Positions 1-6,828 of a DNA stretch of 14,099 bases are shown in pieces. The stretch spans positions 1 through 14,099 of the forward strand of contig NZ_JBISEP010000042.1 of the NCBI RefSeq assembly GCF_044383835.1, read 5' to 3'. Within the stretch, counting starts at the first letter, position 1, and every line of letters begins with the position of its first letter. This stretch comes from Paraliobacillus sp044383835 (GTDB lineage Bacteria; Bacillota; Bacilli; Bacillales; Amphibacillaceae). The notes beneath the pieces were generated by a model. The model did no database searches. It worked only from the letters and a program-made list of their open reading frames with translations, and was not told where the DNA came from. Position numbers and translations under genes: made by a program.

Positions 1-75
1 ACACTTCCCAGGAAAATATTAAACTATCAGACACCAGGCGAAGCGTTTGCGAAATTTGTGGATCGTGTTGCCTAG
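1..75 (+). CDS. IS30-family transposase, C-terminal end (partial)
   Basis: Frame 1 is open from the first base and ends at TAG 73-75. It encodes 24 residues containing RKILNYQTPGEAF, which matches the conserved C-terminal signature of IS30-family DDE transposases (R-K-x-L-N/G-Y/F-x-T-P-x-E-x-F). The rest of the protein, including the HTH and the DDE catalytic core, is outside the window, so it cannot be judged whether the transposase is intact. The identification rests on this short motif and on the fact that a 5'-truncated gene starts right after the element. Confidence 0.7.
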   Translation, partial: TLPRKILNYQTPGEAFAKFVDRVA

Positions 76-93
76 GCAACACGATCCACAAAT
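54..93. repeat. 40-bp perfect palindrome at the IS30 transposase stop
   Basis: Both arms (54-73 and 74-93) are exact reverse complements, centred on CCTAGG. The palindrome covers the last seven transposase codons, the stop and 18 bases beyond. As RNA it could form a stem of about 18 bp with a tiny loop, but there is no T-run after it, so it is not a typical intrinsic terminator. Confidence 0.9.
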
Positions 94-152
94 ACAGGTA
101 AACCTTAATCAGTGGTTTCTCAAAGGGTGTTGCATTTAATATTGCAATTTAG

Positions 153-842
153 GTATTCTTTACTATTCTTGGAGTAACGCAGCCTTTGATTGACAAGTAC
201 ATGGAAGTAATTATTAAAAGTTTAGGCGGTGTTGATGGGATCATGATGGATCCTAATGCACCTGTACCCCAGGCTAATGAAGTTCTGCTGGCAACTTTTT
301 CCGGGCAATTTAACCAACTTGGTTTGATAGTGCTGGTCATCAGCTTTATGGGAATGATAGCATCTGAAAAAAATAGTGGAGTTCAAGGGTTTATATTTAC
401 AAGACCAGTATCAAACATGCAGTATATTGTTTCAAAACTACTTGGGAATTGGTTTATTAGTATGGTATGTATCTCCGTTGGTTCCATAGTTTCTTATTGT
501 TACTCTATCTATCTTTTTGATTATTATCCATTGATTAATTTCTTATTGTTCCTTGTATTTTATAGTCTGTGGATTCTTTTTGTCATCAGCATAGCAGTAT
601 TATTAAGCACGTTTATAAGTAGTTCCATTTTTATTGGTGTTACAACAATCATGGTAGCAATGGTTTTTATGTTATTAGGCGGTATTAATGAAACGTTGGC
701 GTTGTTTTTACCTAGCGGAGCACTTATATTAGCTGAAAGCCAACTCCAAAATACGCATTCTAACTTTTTATTGATGATTGCACCAATTATTTATATTGTT
801 ATTAGTTTGTATGCAGCTAAAGTTATTATCAAGAAAATATAA
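153..842 (+). pseudogene. ABC-2 type permease, 5' end removed by IS30 insertion
   Basis: This is the membrane subunit of an ABC exporter of the YhcI/NatB-like ABC-2 type. The frame is open only from 153, just after the IS30 end, giving 229 codons. The first residues, ILGVTQPLIDKYMEVI, correspond to the end of the first membrane segment and the external loop of such permeases, so roughly 25-30 N-terminal residues, including the true start, are missing. A TTG at 186 could be read as a start, but it has no ribosome binding site and lies inside this conserved stretch as the Leu of QPL. The rest looks intact: the loop motif SEKNSGVQGFIFTRPVS, then four or five hydrophobic segments to a basic end (KVIIKKI). 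It is followed 12 bp later by the ATPase gene. It was probably part of a three-gene exporter. Substrate unknown. Confidence 0.75.
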
Positions 843-854
843 GGAGGTAATGAA

Positions 855-1568
855 ATGCTATCCATTAAAAAATTAAGTAAAACGTATAAGGGCTCTGATA
901 AAGGAGTTAAGAATTTATCATTGGAATTACATCAAGGTGATATCTGTGCATTTATTGGAGCAAATGGGGCCGGAAAAACGACAACGATTAAATCGATTGT
1001 CGGTATACATACGTTTGATGAAGGGGAAGTGAAATTATACGATACAAATTTAAAAGACGATCCAGAGCATTATAAATCAATTATTGGTTATTCACCAGAC
1101 ACTCCGACCTTGTACAATAATATGACAGGAAAAGCATATATTGAATTAATTGCCTCCCTTTATAGAATGGAAGAGACTGAACTTGAAGAGAGATTAAGAT
1201 ATTTACTAAAAGAATTAAAGTTTGAGAATGCGATTCATGATTTGGTTTCCAGTTATTCACATGGAATGAAGCAGAGGTTGGTGCTTATTTCACTATTAAT
1301 GCATAATCCCAAATTAATAATTTTAGATGAACCATTTGTAGGCTTGGATCCCAATGCCACCGATTTTTTAGTAAACGAAATGAGAAGTCGAGCCAGTGAA
1401 GGGGCAATCATTTTATATTCAACACATGTTCTTGAAGTTGCTGAAAAAATATGTAATAAATTGGTCATTTTAAATCAAGGCGAGGTTGTTGTAAATGACA
1501 CAATGGAAAATGGTCTCAAAAAAGCATCATTAAATGAAATATTTAGGGATGTGACTTCTGATGAATAA
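855..1568 (+). CDS. ABC transporter ATP-binding protein
   Basis: This is the nucleotide-binding subunit that powers the adjacent permeases. It has 237 residues, normal for a single-domain ABC ATPase. Walker A is GANGAGKT (35-42), the signature motif is YSHGMKQR (about 134-141), Walker B is LIILDEPFVGLDP (154-166) and the switch histidine is in STHVLEV (His191). The Q-loop position reads GYSPDTPTLYNNMT, without the usual glutamine; from memory the same is true of EcsA-type ATPases. The start ATG is well supported: AAGGAGG at 841-847 overlaps the stop of the preceding permease. The 3' end overlaps the next gene by 8 bp, implying translational coupling. The gene looks functional even though its first partner permease is broken. 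The substrate cannot be inferred; lipid, peptide or antibiotic export is typical of such NatA/EcsA-like proteins. Confidence 0.93.
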   Translation: MLSIKKLSKTYKGSDKGVKNLSLELHQGDICAFIGANGAGKTTTIKSIVGIHTFDEGEVKLYDTNLKDDPEHYKSIIGYSPDTPTLYNNMTGKAYIELIASLYRMEETELEERLRYLLKELKFENAIHDLVSSYSHGMKQRLVLISLLMHNPKLIILDEPFVGLDPNATDFLVNEMRSRASEGAIILYSTHVLEVAEKICNKLVILNQGEVVVNDTMENGLKKASLNEIFRDVTSDE

Positions 1569-3102
1569 CCTTAAGTCGTTATTTTTATTTAGATTAAAAA
1601 ATCAAACGCAATTATCGAATATAGAAAGCGGCAATAAAGAAGTAAGAAAACATGCTATGTATACCATATCAGGATATATTGCAGCATTTTTAATGTTTTT
1701 AGGATATGTCGTTTTCATTGCAATAGATTTAAATGTAAACAATAACATTCAGGCGTTTTTGGTATTATTAACATCCATTTTATTTTGGATTTTTGGAATA
1801 TGGAATATACTTAGTGGATTTGATGATGTGATAGAAGGAAAAGATAGTGAATTCATTTATAGTCTGCCAATTAAAAATTGGCAAGCTAAACTGTTCTATT
1901 TATTAAGTAAATATTTGGTTCATATGGCACTGACCTTTACTGTTTTAATTGTTGTATCTATTCTAGTTGTTCCGTTAACAGGCCAATTTTTACCCGTAAT
2001 CCTTATGGTTATTTTATTAAGTTTTATCATTCCCTTGCTATCAACAAATTTAACTTTTATCATCTCAATGTTAGTAAGAAATATACTAATACTCATTAGA
2101 TTACGTAACAATGTAACTGAGTCAATCCTGACATTGGGGATTTTTGTAACTCCATTAATTTATCTTATCATTAACTCAGGAAGTATTGGCTACAAAGAGT
2201 GGTTTATAAATTCATCTGTTTTGCGTTATCCTCTTAACGCAATAAGCAGTATTCCCTTTTTATTAAATATGATTATATTAATTGCTATTACGCTTATGGC
2301 CACATTATTAGTAGTTTATATAATGGTTGCTTTTCATGATTCTCTTAGAAATCAAATAAATAATCGGAAGAAAAAAAGAAATGGAGATGCCGCATTTAAG
2401 ATAAATTCACCTGAGATTGGCTTATTATCCAAGGAGTTTAAACTTTACTTTTCTTCCCTTACTTATGTAAGCAATACCATTTTAACTCCAGCAGGAATTG
2501 TTATATTAAATATATGCATACTTACTGGAATAATACCCAATCTAGATTCATTTTCTTATGACTTACTAGGGTTTACTATTACTGCGCAGCATATATATAC
2601 TCTCATTGCGTTTACTTTTGTTATACTTACAACCACAACTTCTTGTAGTATCTCATTTGAAGGAAGAAGTATTTGGATTATGTTAGTAGCTCCTATTAAT
2701 ATTAAGAAAATAGCATTTGGGAAAATATTGATAAATGTTCTTTTATTTTTGCCAGGTATTATTTTAACTTCCATAGTGTTCTATACAGTGTTTCAGGTAA
2801 GTGTACTTTATTTAATAATAATTACCGCTTTATTAGTGTCTACGCTTTTTATGATAAGTATTATTGGCTTTTTAGTTAATTTACGTTTTCCATCTTATAA
2901 TTGGAGTTCTGATATGGAAGTGGTTAAGCAAAGTAAAGCGACAATAGTTACTGCTGTTATAAGTATGATAACTATACCTATTATTATTGCATCTGTTTTT
3001 ATAGATAATTCATTTCTAATAATATCAATAATTTTTTTAGAAATTATGGCGATTATAGCTATGTCTGAAAAAATTACAACTAGTAATTTGATTTTAAAGT
3101 AA
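1561..3102 (+). CDS. Large ABC-2 type permease, about 12 membrane segments
   Basis: This is a 513-residue integral membrane protein translated from an ATG that overlaps the end of the ATPase gene (ATGAATAA). After a short basic cytoplasmic start (MNNLKSLFLFRLKNQ), hydrophobic segments lie at roughly 38-56, 66-86, 113-137, 142-176, 187-205, 232-257, 310-325, 340-362, 388-412, 415-437, 458-480 and 483-500. A charged cytoplasmic loop near 258-285 contains NNRKKKRNGD. The two-halves layout, each half with about six segments, fits the long EcsB-like or exporter-type permeases that pair with one ATPase. It may therefore still work with the ATPase without the truncated first permease. No specific family name is claimed. 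The IS3 remnant begins within about 40 bp of its stop codon, so the original downstream neighbour may have been lost. Confidence 0.85.
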   Translation: MNNLKSLFLFRLKNQTQLSNIESGNKEVRKHAMYTISGYIAAFLMFLGYVVFIAIDLNVNNNIQAFLVLLTSILFWIFGIWNILSGFDDVIEGKDSEFIYSLPIKNWQAKLFYLLSKYLVHMALTFTVLIVVSILVVPLTGQFLPVILMVILLSFIIPLLSTNLTFIISMLVRNILILIRLRNNVTESILTLGIFVTPLIYLIINSGSIGYKEWFINSSVLRYPLNAISSIPFLLNMIILIAITLMATLLVVYIMVAFHDSLRNQINNRKKKRNGDAAFKINSPEIGLLSKEFKLYFSSLTYVSNTILTPAGIVILNICILTGIIPNLDSFSYDLLGFTITAQHIYTLIAFTFVILTTTTSCSISFEGRSIWIMLVAPINIKKIAFGKILINVLLFLPGIILTSIVFYTVFQVSVLYLIIITALLVSTLFMISIIGFLVNLRFPSYNWSSDMEVVKQSKATIVTAVISMITIPIIIASVFIDNSFLIISIIFLEIMAIIAMSEKITTSNLILK

Positions 3103-3142
3103 TGAAATTTTGATTCTGCTACTATTTGTAAATAAGAAATAG

Positions 3143-3397
3143 GTAGCTGTTCTAACAAATGTATAAAATGGAAGAAAGGTAGCTGAAGTTGCAAGAGAGC
3201 TAGATTTAGTTCATCAAACCTTGCATAAGTGGGTGGATAAGCATAAGGAAGACCAGGAGGATGCCTTTGTAGGAAGTGAGAATCTTAATCCCAAGGATCA
3301 AGCTGATTATGAAAAGGAGAAACGTATTCGTGACTTGGAAGAGAAAGTTGCCATTTTTAAAAAGGCTATGGACATCTTCGAAAAAAACCAGAAGTAA
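3143..3397 (+). pseudogene. IS3-family orfA remnant (HTH transposase subunit)
   Basis: In the frame ending at TAA 3395-3397 the sequence encodes NGRKVAEVARELDLVHQ..LHKWVDKHKE, the helix-turn-helix of IS3 OrfA, followed by a leucine-zipper-like segment (EKRIRDLEEKVAIFKKAMDIF) that normally mediates OrfA multimerisation. A stop at 3164-3166 and another at 3140-3142 interrupt the expected N-terminal part, and no start codon remains. Near the 3' end a run of seven A (3381-3387) sits where IS3 elements use programmed -1 frameshifting. Slipping there joins the frame to orfB as ..FEKKPEVMYDF.., so the OrfAB fusion design is still legible. Confidence 0.85.
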
Positions 3398-4244
3398 TGT
3401 ATGACTTTATCGAAAAACACCGACACGAGTTCCGTGTAGCGAAGATGTGCGAAGTATTAGGTGTTTGGAAAAGTGGTTACTATGACTGGAGGAATCGAGA
3501 TAAAAGTGAACAGAAAAAGCGTAGAGAAAAGCTAACAGCCAAAGTGAAGCGAGTTTATATGGAGTCCAAGAGAAGGTATGGCAGCCCTAAAATCACTAAA
3601 CAATTAAAACAAGAGGGTTTGGATATATTTCGAAAGACTGTGCCTCGTATCATGAGCGATAATGGCTTGCGATCTAAAACGGTAAAAAAGTACAAGGCGA
3701 CGACAAATTCTGAGCATTCTTATCCTATTTATCCGAATCTATTGAAGCAAAACTTTCACGTAGACAAACCTGGAGCTGTTTGGGTTGGTGATATAACCTA
3801 TGTATGGACAAGAGAAGGTTGGTTGTATTTATGGACTTATTTACAAGGAGAATCATCGGCTGGGAAATGAGTAGACATATGACAAAGGAATTGACCATTA
3901 CAGCTTTAAAAAGAGCAATAAACCAGCAGCCACCGCAGAAAGGAATTATTCACCATTCGGATCGTGGTAGTCAATATGCAGCGTATGACTACCAAGCAAT
4001 TCTGCGAGACCATAAGATTACTACAAGTATGAGCAGAAAAGGAAACTGTTACGATAATGCGTGTATGGAATCTTTTCATAGTGTGATCAAGAAGGAGTTC
4101 ATATTCCTTCAGAAGTATCAAACAAGAGAAGAAGCAAAAAGAAGCATATTTACCTATCTCATGACCTTTATCAACTACAAACGTATTCATTCATCTATTG
4201 GTTATTTATCACCGATAGCTTACGAGAAAAAGTATGTGCAATAA
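3397..4244 (+). pseudogene. IS3-family orfB transposase, broken by a small deletion
   Basis: This is the DDE integrase-type catalytic subunit of an IS3 element, in two overlapping frames: 3397-3870, and a second running to TAA 4242-4244. The ATG overlaps the orfA stop (TAATG). The first part has the HTH_21-like region (HRHEFRVAKMCEVLGV, SGYYDW, RRYGSPKI) and the first catalytic Asp in WVGDITYVW. The second part has the second Asp in HHSDRGSQY and the Glu in ESFHSVIKKE. At about 3828-3832, codons for GWLYL are followed directly by MDLFTRR in the next frame. Family members normally have a few residues between these (such as ATV), so about 10 nt have been deleted. All three catalytic residues survive, but on separate fragments. 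Confidence 0.9.
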
Positions 4245-4277
4245 GTGAATGCAACTGATAGAGTAAAAGTTTAGTTA

Positions 4278-4324
4278 CCTCTCAATTGAAGGAAGGAGAG
4301 AATGCCGATCCTTCAATTGAGAGG
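4278..4324. repeat. Perfect 16-bp inverted repeat between orfB and the IS right end
   Basis: CCTCTCAATTGAAGGA (4278-4293) is the exact reverse complement of 4309-4324, with a 15-nt loop between. No T-run follows, so it is not an ordinary terminator. It lies inside the IS, 33 bp after the orfB stop. Confidence 0.85.
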
Positions 4325-4367
4325 GCAGCAAGCGAAGTGCGGTAGCATTGACAAAAATTAAATATTT

Positions 4368-4396
4368 TAAGTGTCCAATATCTTGACATAGATCCA
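4368..4396 (+). repeat. Probable right terminal inverted repeat of the IS3-family element
   Basis: The stretch AAGTGTCCAATATCTTGACA followed by TAGATCCA resembles the right ends of IS150-type elements. It marks the boundary with the 5'-truncated gene that follows. No matching left repeat is present in the window. Confidence 0.6.
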
Positions 4397-4961
4397 AAAA
4401 CTATCTCAAGAAGAAACGCACTCTATCTTCGAAAATAAAGTGAAAAAACATGCGGACTATAAAAAAATAGTAGAAAATATTCCATACTTCAAAGAAAGCA
4501 CCGTTGAGATCCCTTCAGCGAATAATTATAAACTAATAATAGATGATCAAGCCGATAGTGTATATAATGTTACGCGTTTAATACTGAAATTTGGAAATAT
4601 ATTATTAAACTACCAATTTTCAAAAAATCACAATAAAGAAAAAGAAGATATTCTAGCTGTTATTTTTGAGGAAAAAGAAAGAAAAGTGGAAACGCTAGTA
4701 GTAAGTCGAAGCCAAGTAAAAGTGAAAGAATTCGTTCACGACGAAAATTTAGAATTTGATATCAATGATTTCAAAGGTGATAACGATCGAGATATCCAAG
4801 CTCAATATGAGTGGGGTCATGGTTGTTTCCCGCTGTTTAAACACTGCGGTTGTGATTGCGAGCTTATATCTTGTGCTAAAAGTAACTGGTTGTATGCTTC
4901 ACCTGCATTACATTTAATTGTGCTTGCTATTTTTCCTATGGGTTCATTGTACTCATGCTAA
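4395..4961 (+). pseudogene. 5'-truncated protein with cysteine-rich C-terminus; possible peptide precursor
   Basis: I do not recognise this gene with certainty. The frame is open right up to the IS3 right end (last upstream stop at 4389-4391), and its residues just before the first usable start codon, a GTG at 4440, read QKLSQEETHSIFENK, which looks coding. That GTG has no ribosome binding site. The natural start and perhaps a signal peptide were therefore probably lost at the IS junction. Numbered from the GTG, 173 residues remain. Residues 1-120 are charged and soluble-looking, with no membrane segment. The tail from Trp125 changes sharply: WGHGCFPLFKHCGCDC, six cysteines (129, 136, 138, 140, 145, 173) and a hydrophobic stretch (150-170) ending in Cys. 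A long leader plus a compact Cys-rich, hydrophobic tail suggests a precursor of a secreted peptide, for example halocin C8-like proteins of bacilli, but this is inference. An intrinsic hairpin follows at 4979-5003. Confidence 0.5.
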
Positions 4962-4978
4962 ATACTATCCATGATTGA

Positions 4979-5003
4979 GAAATCTCACATTTAGTGAGAT
5001 TTC
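4979..5003. terminator. Hairpin between convergent genes
   Basis: A perfect 10-bp stem (GAAATCTCAC / GTGAGATTTC) with a 5-nt loop lies between the cysteine-rich gene and the convergent yesK-like gene. The following T-run is weak on the plus strand, so termination is likely but not certain; it could serve both directions. Confidence 0.55.
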
Positions 5004-5023
5004 ATTGTTAATTCGAACCAAAT

Positions 5024-5272
5024 CTAATTTTTAATGGACTTAGTAAAAGAAACAATAGAAAAAAGCACAATTGTGACACCTAATATGACATATGCAACCC
5101 CTTCAAAACCTCCAACATAAAAACCTATCACAATTAAAATAACAAAAGTGATAAAACCAACTAAGGAAGGAATATTTGAGAAAGAAGCACTTATGTTTCT
5201 AAGCAAATTTGTAAGAAATAACATTATAATACCAACCCCAATACCTATTGCAACGGGAACATAAACCAACAA
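5024..5272 (-). CDS. Small YesK-like membrane protein
   Basis: This is an 82-residue protein made almost entirely of membrane segments: about 6-25 (VAIGIGVGIIMLFLTNLL), 36-56 (SLVGFITFVILIVIGFYVGG) and 58-76 (GVAYVILGVTIVLFSIVSF). It ends with a basic FTKSIKN tail, which suggests a cytoplasmic C-terminus. The start is a TTG at 5272, preceded on the minus strand by GAGGTGA at 5-6 nt. Length and hydrophobic pattern resemble the YesK family of bacilli, whose function is unknown; that assignment is from memory of the family's appearance. It is convergent with the cysteine-rich gene, and the hairpin at 4979-5003 lies between their ends. No role in immunity is shown, although a small multi-pass protein beside a possible peptide precursor could be one. 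Confidence 0.7.
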   Translation of the reverse strand: MLVYVPVAIGIGVGIIMLFLTNLLRNISASFSNIPSLVGFITFVILIVIGFYVGGFEGVAYVILGVTIVLFSIVSFTKSIKN

Positions 5273-5337
5273 GTAATCACCTCATTTTTTAAAAAAATTA
5301 TATATGAAACCTTCTAATTAGCTTGAAGGAATAATTT

Positions 5338-5395
5338 TTCTAAAACATTGTATTCATTTAGTTTCGCTAAAAAACGAGAATACGATGTTTTAGAA
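5338..5395. repeat. Long imperfect inverted repeat upstream of the yesK-like gene
   Basis: TTCTAAAACATTGTATTC (5338-5355) pairs with 5378-5395 over 18 positions with a single mismatch (a possible G-U pair), leaving a 22-nt loop. It lies between the yesK-like start and the end of the IS3 orfA remnant. No T-run follows on either strand. Confidence 0.7.
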
Positions 5396-5405
5396 GGTAA
5401 CAAGG

Positions 5406-5744
5406 TCAGAAATATTTCTTCTTCATCGCCTGCCTTTCGAGTTCGTCTAACTTTTTTAGAAAGTCATTTTCAGCTTCCGAGTATTTAATTCTCGCTTCAC
5501 CATATTTTTCATAAGTATTACGTCATCGTCTGAGACACTGGTTAGGCTTTCTAAAACCTATAAACTTAAGGTTAAATCCGTTATCAATAAATATCTGTTG
5601 AGGGCCTTTGCATTCCAAACGTTCCTTTGCGGCTCGAATTTTAAACCGAGAGCTATAGGTAATTGAATGATCCGAAACTTTATCACCATTTGGGTTTTGT
5701 TCAAGTATATCCATTTGTTTAGCATTAAAAATTGTTTTACTCAT
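5406..5744 (-). pseudogene. Second IS3-family orfA, with nonsense codon and internal deletion
   Basis: On the minus strand the ATG at 5744 (RBS AAAGGGGTG, 6 nt upstream) begins MSKTIFNAKQMDILEQNPN, the N-terminus of a common Bacillaceae IS3 OrfA (HTH protein). Motifs SITYSSRFKIRAAKER and GPQQIFIDNGFNLKFIGF follow. After QCLRR comes TGA at 5525-5523 where the family has Trp (TGG). The same frame then continues RNTYEKYGEARIKYSEA and ends LKKLDELERQAMKKKYF before TGA at 5408-5406. Relatives have about 28-30 residues between YGE and the coiled-coil ARIKYLEAEN, so there is also an in-frame deletion of that size. No orfB follows in the expected place. This element differs from the IS3 at 3143-4396 and has the opposite orientation. 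Confidence 0.85.
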
Positions 5745-5776
5745 GTTAAACACCCCTTTAAAGTTAATTTTTTACT

Positions 5777-5900
5777 AGCAGTGGAAGTAAGCGAGACTTT
5801 TACGGGAAAAGCACGAGCTGAAAATCATCCAAAGTGAACGTAAGTAAACTTTGGGAAGTTGAAGCCGTTCCCGTGGAAAGCGAAGTGTATTTCCGCTGCT
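5777..5900. repeat. Dispersed structured repeat (about 124 bp)
   Basis: The stretch starts AGCAGTGGAA and ends TTCCGCTGCT, near-perfect terminal complements. Inside are further pairs: ACGGGAA with TTCCCGT, and CCAAAGT with ACTTTGG around a central loop. It can therefore fold into one long hairpin. The phrases GGGAAAAGCACGAGCTGAAA and GTGGAAAGCGAAGTGTATTT are familiar to me as a repeat scattered through Bacillaceae and Planococcaceae genomes. It is non-coding. It lies just upstream of the minus-strand orfA remnant. Confidence 0.7.
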
Positions 5901-6290
5901 CCATACTAATTACTTCTTCTGATAAAACGTACTATTATTATTAATTTAATTATAACAGTAAGATATAAATAATATAATAAACCCCAGTCAAGGACTTTTA
6001 TTAATTAGTCCACTAATTGAGGTATAGTTCATTATAGAACTGAAAATGATTTTCTCTAACATATTAGATAAAGAGTACAGAGCTAATCCTTCAATAATAA
6101 AATAAATAAAAAACCTTATAATTTTCATTTCTTAATATCAATCCATTCATTTTCAGTTAACAATCTATTTTTAATATTTGTTAAATTATAACCTTAATTT
6201 CAATTACAAATGCCTCATTGTCACAGTTAAATCATTAAAAAAGCAGTGTTTCCCCGATCTTTATAACAAAATCTATCCATCCCACCTTGA
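5901..6290. other. AT-rich intergenic stretch without a recognisable gene
   Basis: About 390 bp, very AT-rich, with stops in all frames at short intervals. A possible minus-strand promoter (TTGACT about 17 nt before TTATAT, near 5968-5996) is too weak to call. No RNA gene, terminator or insertion-sequence end could be supported. It is the junction between the accessory region and the conserved ysmB block. Confidence 0.5.
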
Positions 6291-6340
6291 AAAATGATAT
6301 GATGAAGGATGAATGTACTATTAAAGGAGGATTTGCACTC

Positions 6341-6805
6341 GTGAATGAAGTGAAAAGTGCAACGACCATAGCGGAGATTGAAAGGGAATTACGCTATATT
6401 TCAGGTATTATTAAGCAAAAAGGGCGAGAAATTTTAAATAATTATCCGATTACTACACCACAGTTTATTGCCCTGCAATGGCTATTAGAAGATGGAGATT
6501 TAACCATTGGTGAACTATCGAATAAAATAAATTTAGCTTTTAGCACAACAACTGATTTAGTCGATCGAATGGAAAAAAATTCATTAGTAGAACGTAAAAA
6601 AGATACAAAAGATCGACGTGTTGTTCGAATACATTTATTAGATAAAGGTAAGCAAATTATTCAAGAAGTCATTGAAAAAAGACAAGTATATCTTCAAGAT
6701 GTGCTAAATGATGTACCAAATGACAAAGTAGATGTACTATATAATGTTTTACAATTGCTTCATAATCAAATGAAAATGGACAAGGAAAAAATCAAAAATA
6801 AGTAG
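6341..6805 (+). CDS. ysmB: MarR-family transcriptional regulator YsmB
   Basis: This is a DNA-binding regulator of the MarR family, expected to act as a cytoplasmic dimer. I place the start at GTG 6341, because AAAGGAGG at 6323-6330 lies 10 nt upstream and the product then begins MNEVKSATTIAEIERELRYI. An in-frame start at 6287 would add 18 residues without a ribosome binding site. The protein has 154 residues. Order: an N-terminal dimerisation helix, TPQFIALQWLLE (39-50), recognition helices LTIGELSNKINLAFSTTTDLVDRMEK (54-79), then the wing with KDTKDRRVVRIHLLDKG (87-103), whose DRR is typical of the family. It sits 23 bp before racE, in the same order as in B. subtilis. The ligand and regulon are unknown. 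Confidence 0.92.
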   Translation: MNEVKSATTIAEIERELRYISGIIKQKGREILNNYPITTPQFIALQWLLEDGDLTIGELSNKINLAFSTTTDLVDRMEKNSLVERKKDTKDRRVVRIHLLDKGKQIIQEVIEKRQVYLQDVLNDVPNDKVDVLYNVLQLLHNQMKMDKEKIKNK

Positions 6806-6828
6806 CATATAAAGAAGAGGGGATTTAT

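Larger units (their letters stand above)
1..152 (+). mobile_element. Right-hand end of an IS30-family insertion sequence
   Basis: This is the tail of an IS30-family element whose body lies left of the window. It holds the last 24 codons of the transposase (1-75), a 40-bp palindrome over the stop codon, and a probable right terminal repeat at about 127-151 (GTGTTGCATTTAATATTGCA and following bases), which resembles IS30-family ends from memory. Permease coding sequence begins immediately after about 152. The exact last base and any target duplication cannot be fixed, because the left end is not visible. Confidence 0.72.
3143..4396 (+). mobile_element. Degenerate IS3-family (IS150-type) insertion sequence, left end missing
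   Basis: The remnant holds orfA without its start, orfB with a frameshift, and a right terminal repeat at about 4368-4396 (AAGTGTCCAATATCTTGACA and following bases), which resembles the ends of IS150-type elements in Bacillaceae. The reverse complement of that repeat is absent between the permease stop (3102) and orfA, so the left end and the first part of orfA are gone. Between orfB and the right repeat there is an extra hairpin (4278-4324). The element cannot transpose by itself. Confidence 0.85.

Noticed and set aside
186..842. Permease starting at TTG 186 as an intact short gene
   Set aside because: There is no ribosome binding site, and the family-conserved residues continue upstream to the IS junction at 152, so this is a truncated gene.
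855..3102. ABC operon as a named antibiotic-resistance or bacitracin exporter
   Set aside because: No two-component system or diagnostic permease domain is nearby, and the sequence shows only generic ABC-2 features.
2895..3194. Minus-strand frame of 99 codons over the permease end
   Set aside because: It is antisense to a real membrane protein gene and the IS3 remnant; its hydrophobic look comes from the AT-rich complement.
5777..5900. CRISPR-like or riboswitch interpretation of the hairpin repeat
   Set aside because: There is only one unit, no spacer periodicity and no gene directly downstream that a switch would control.
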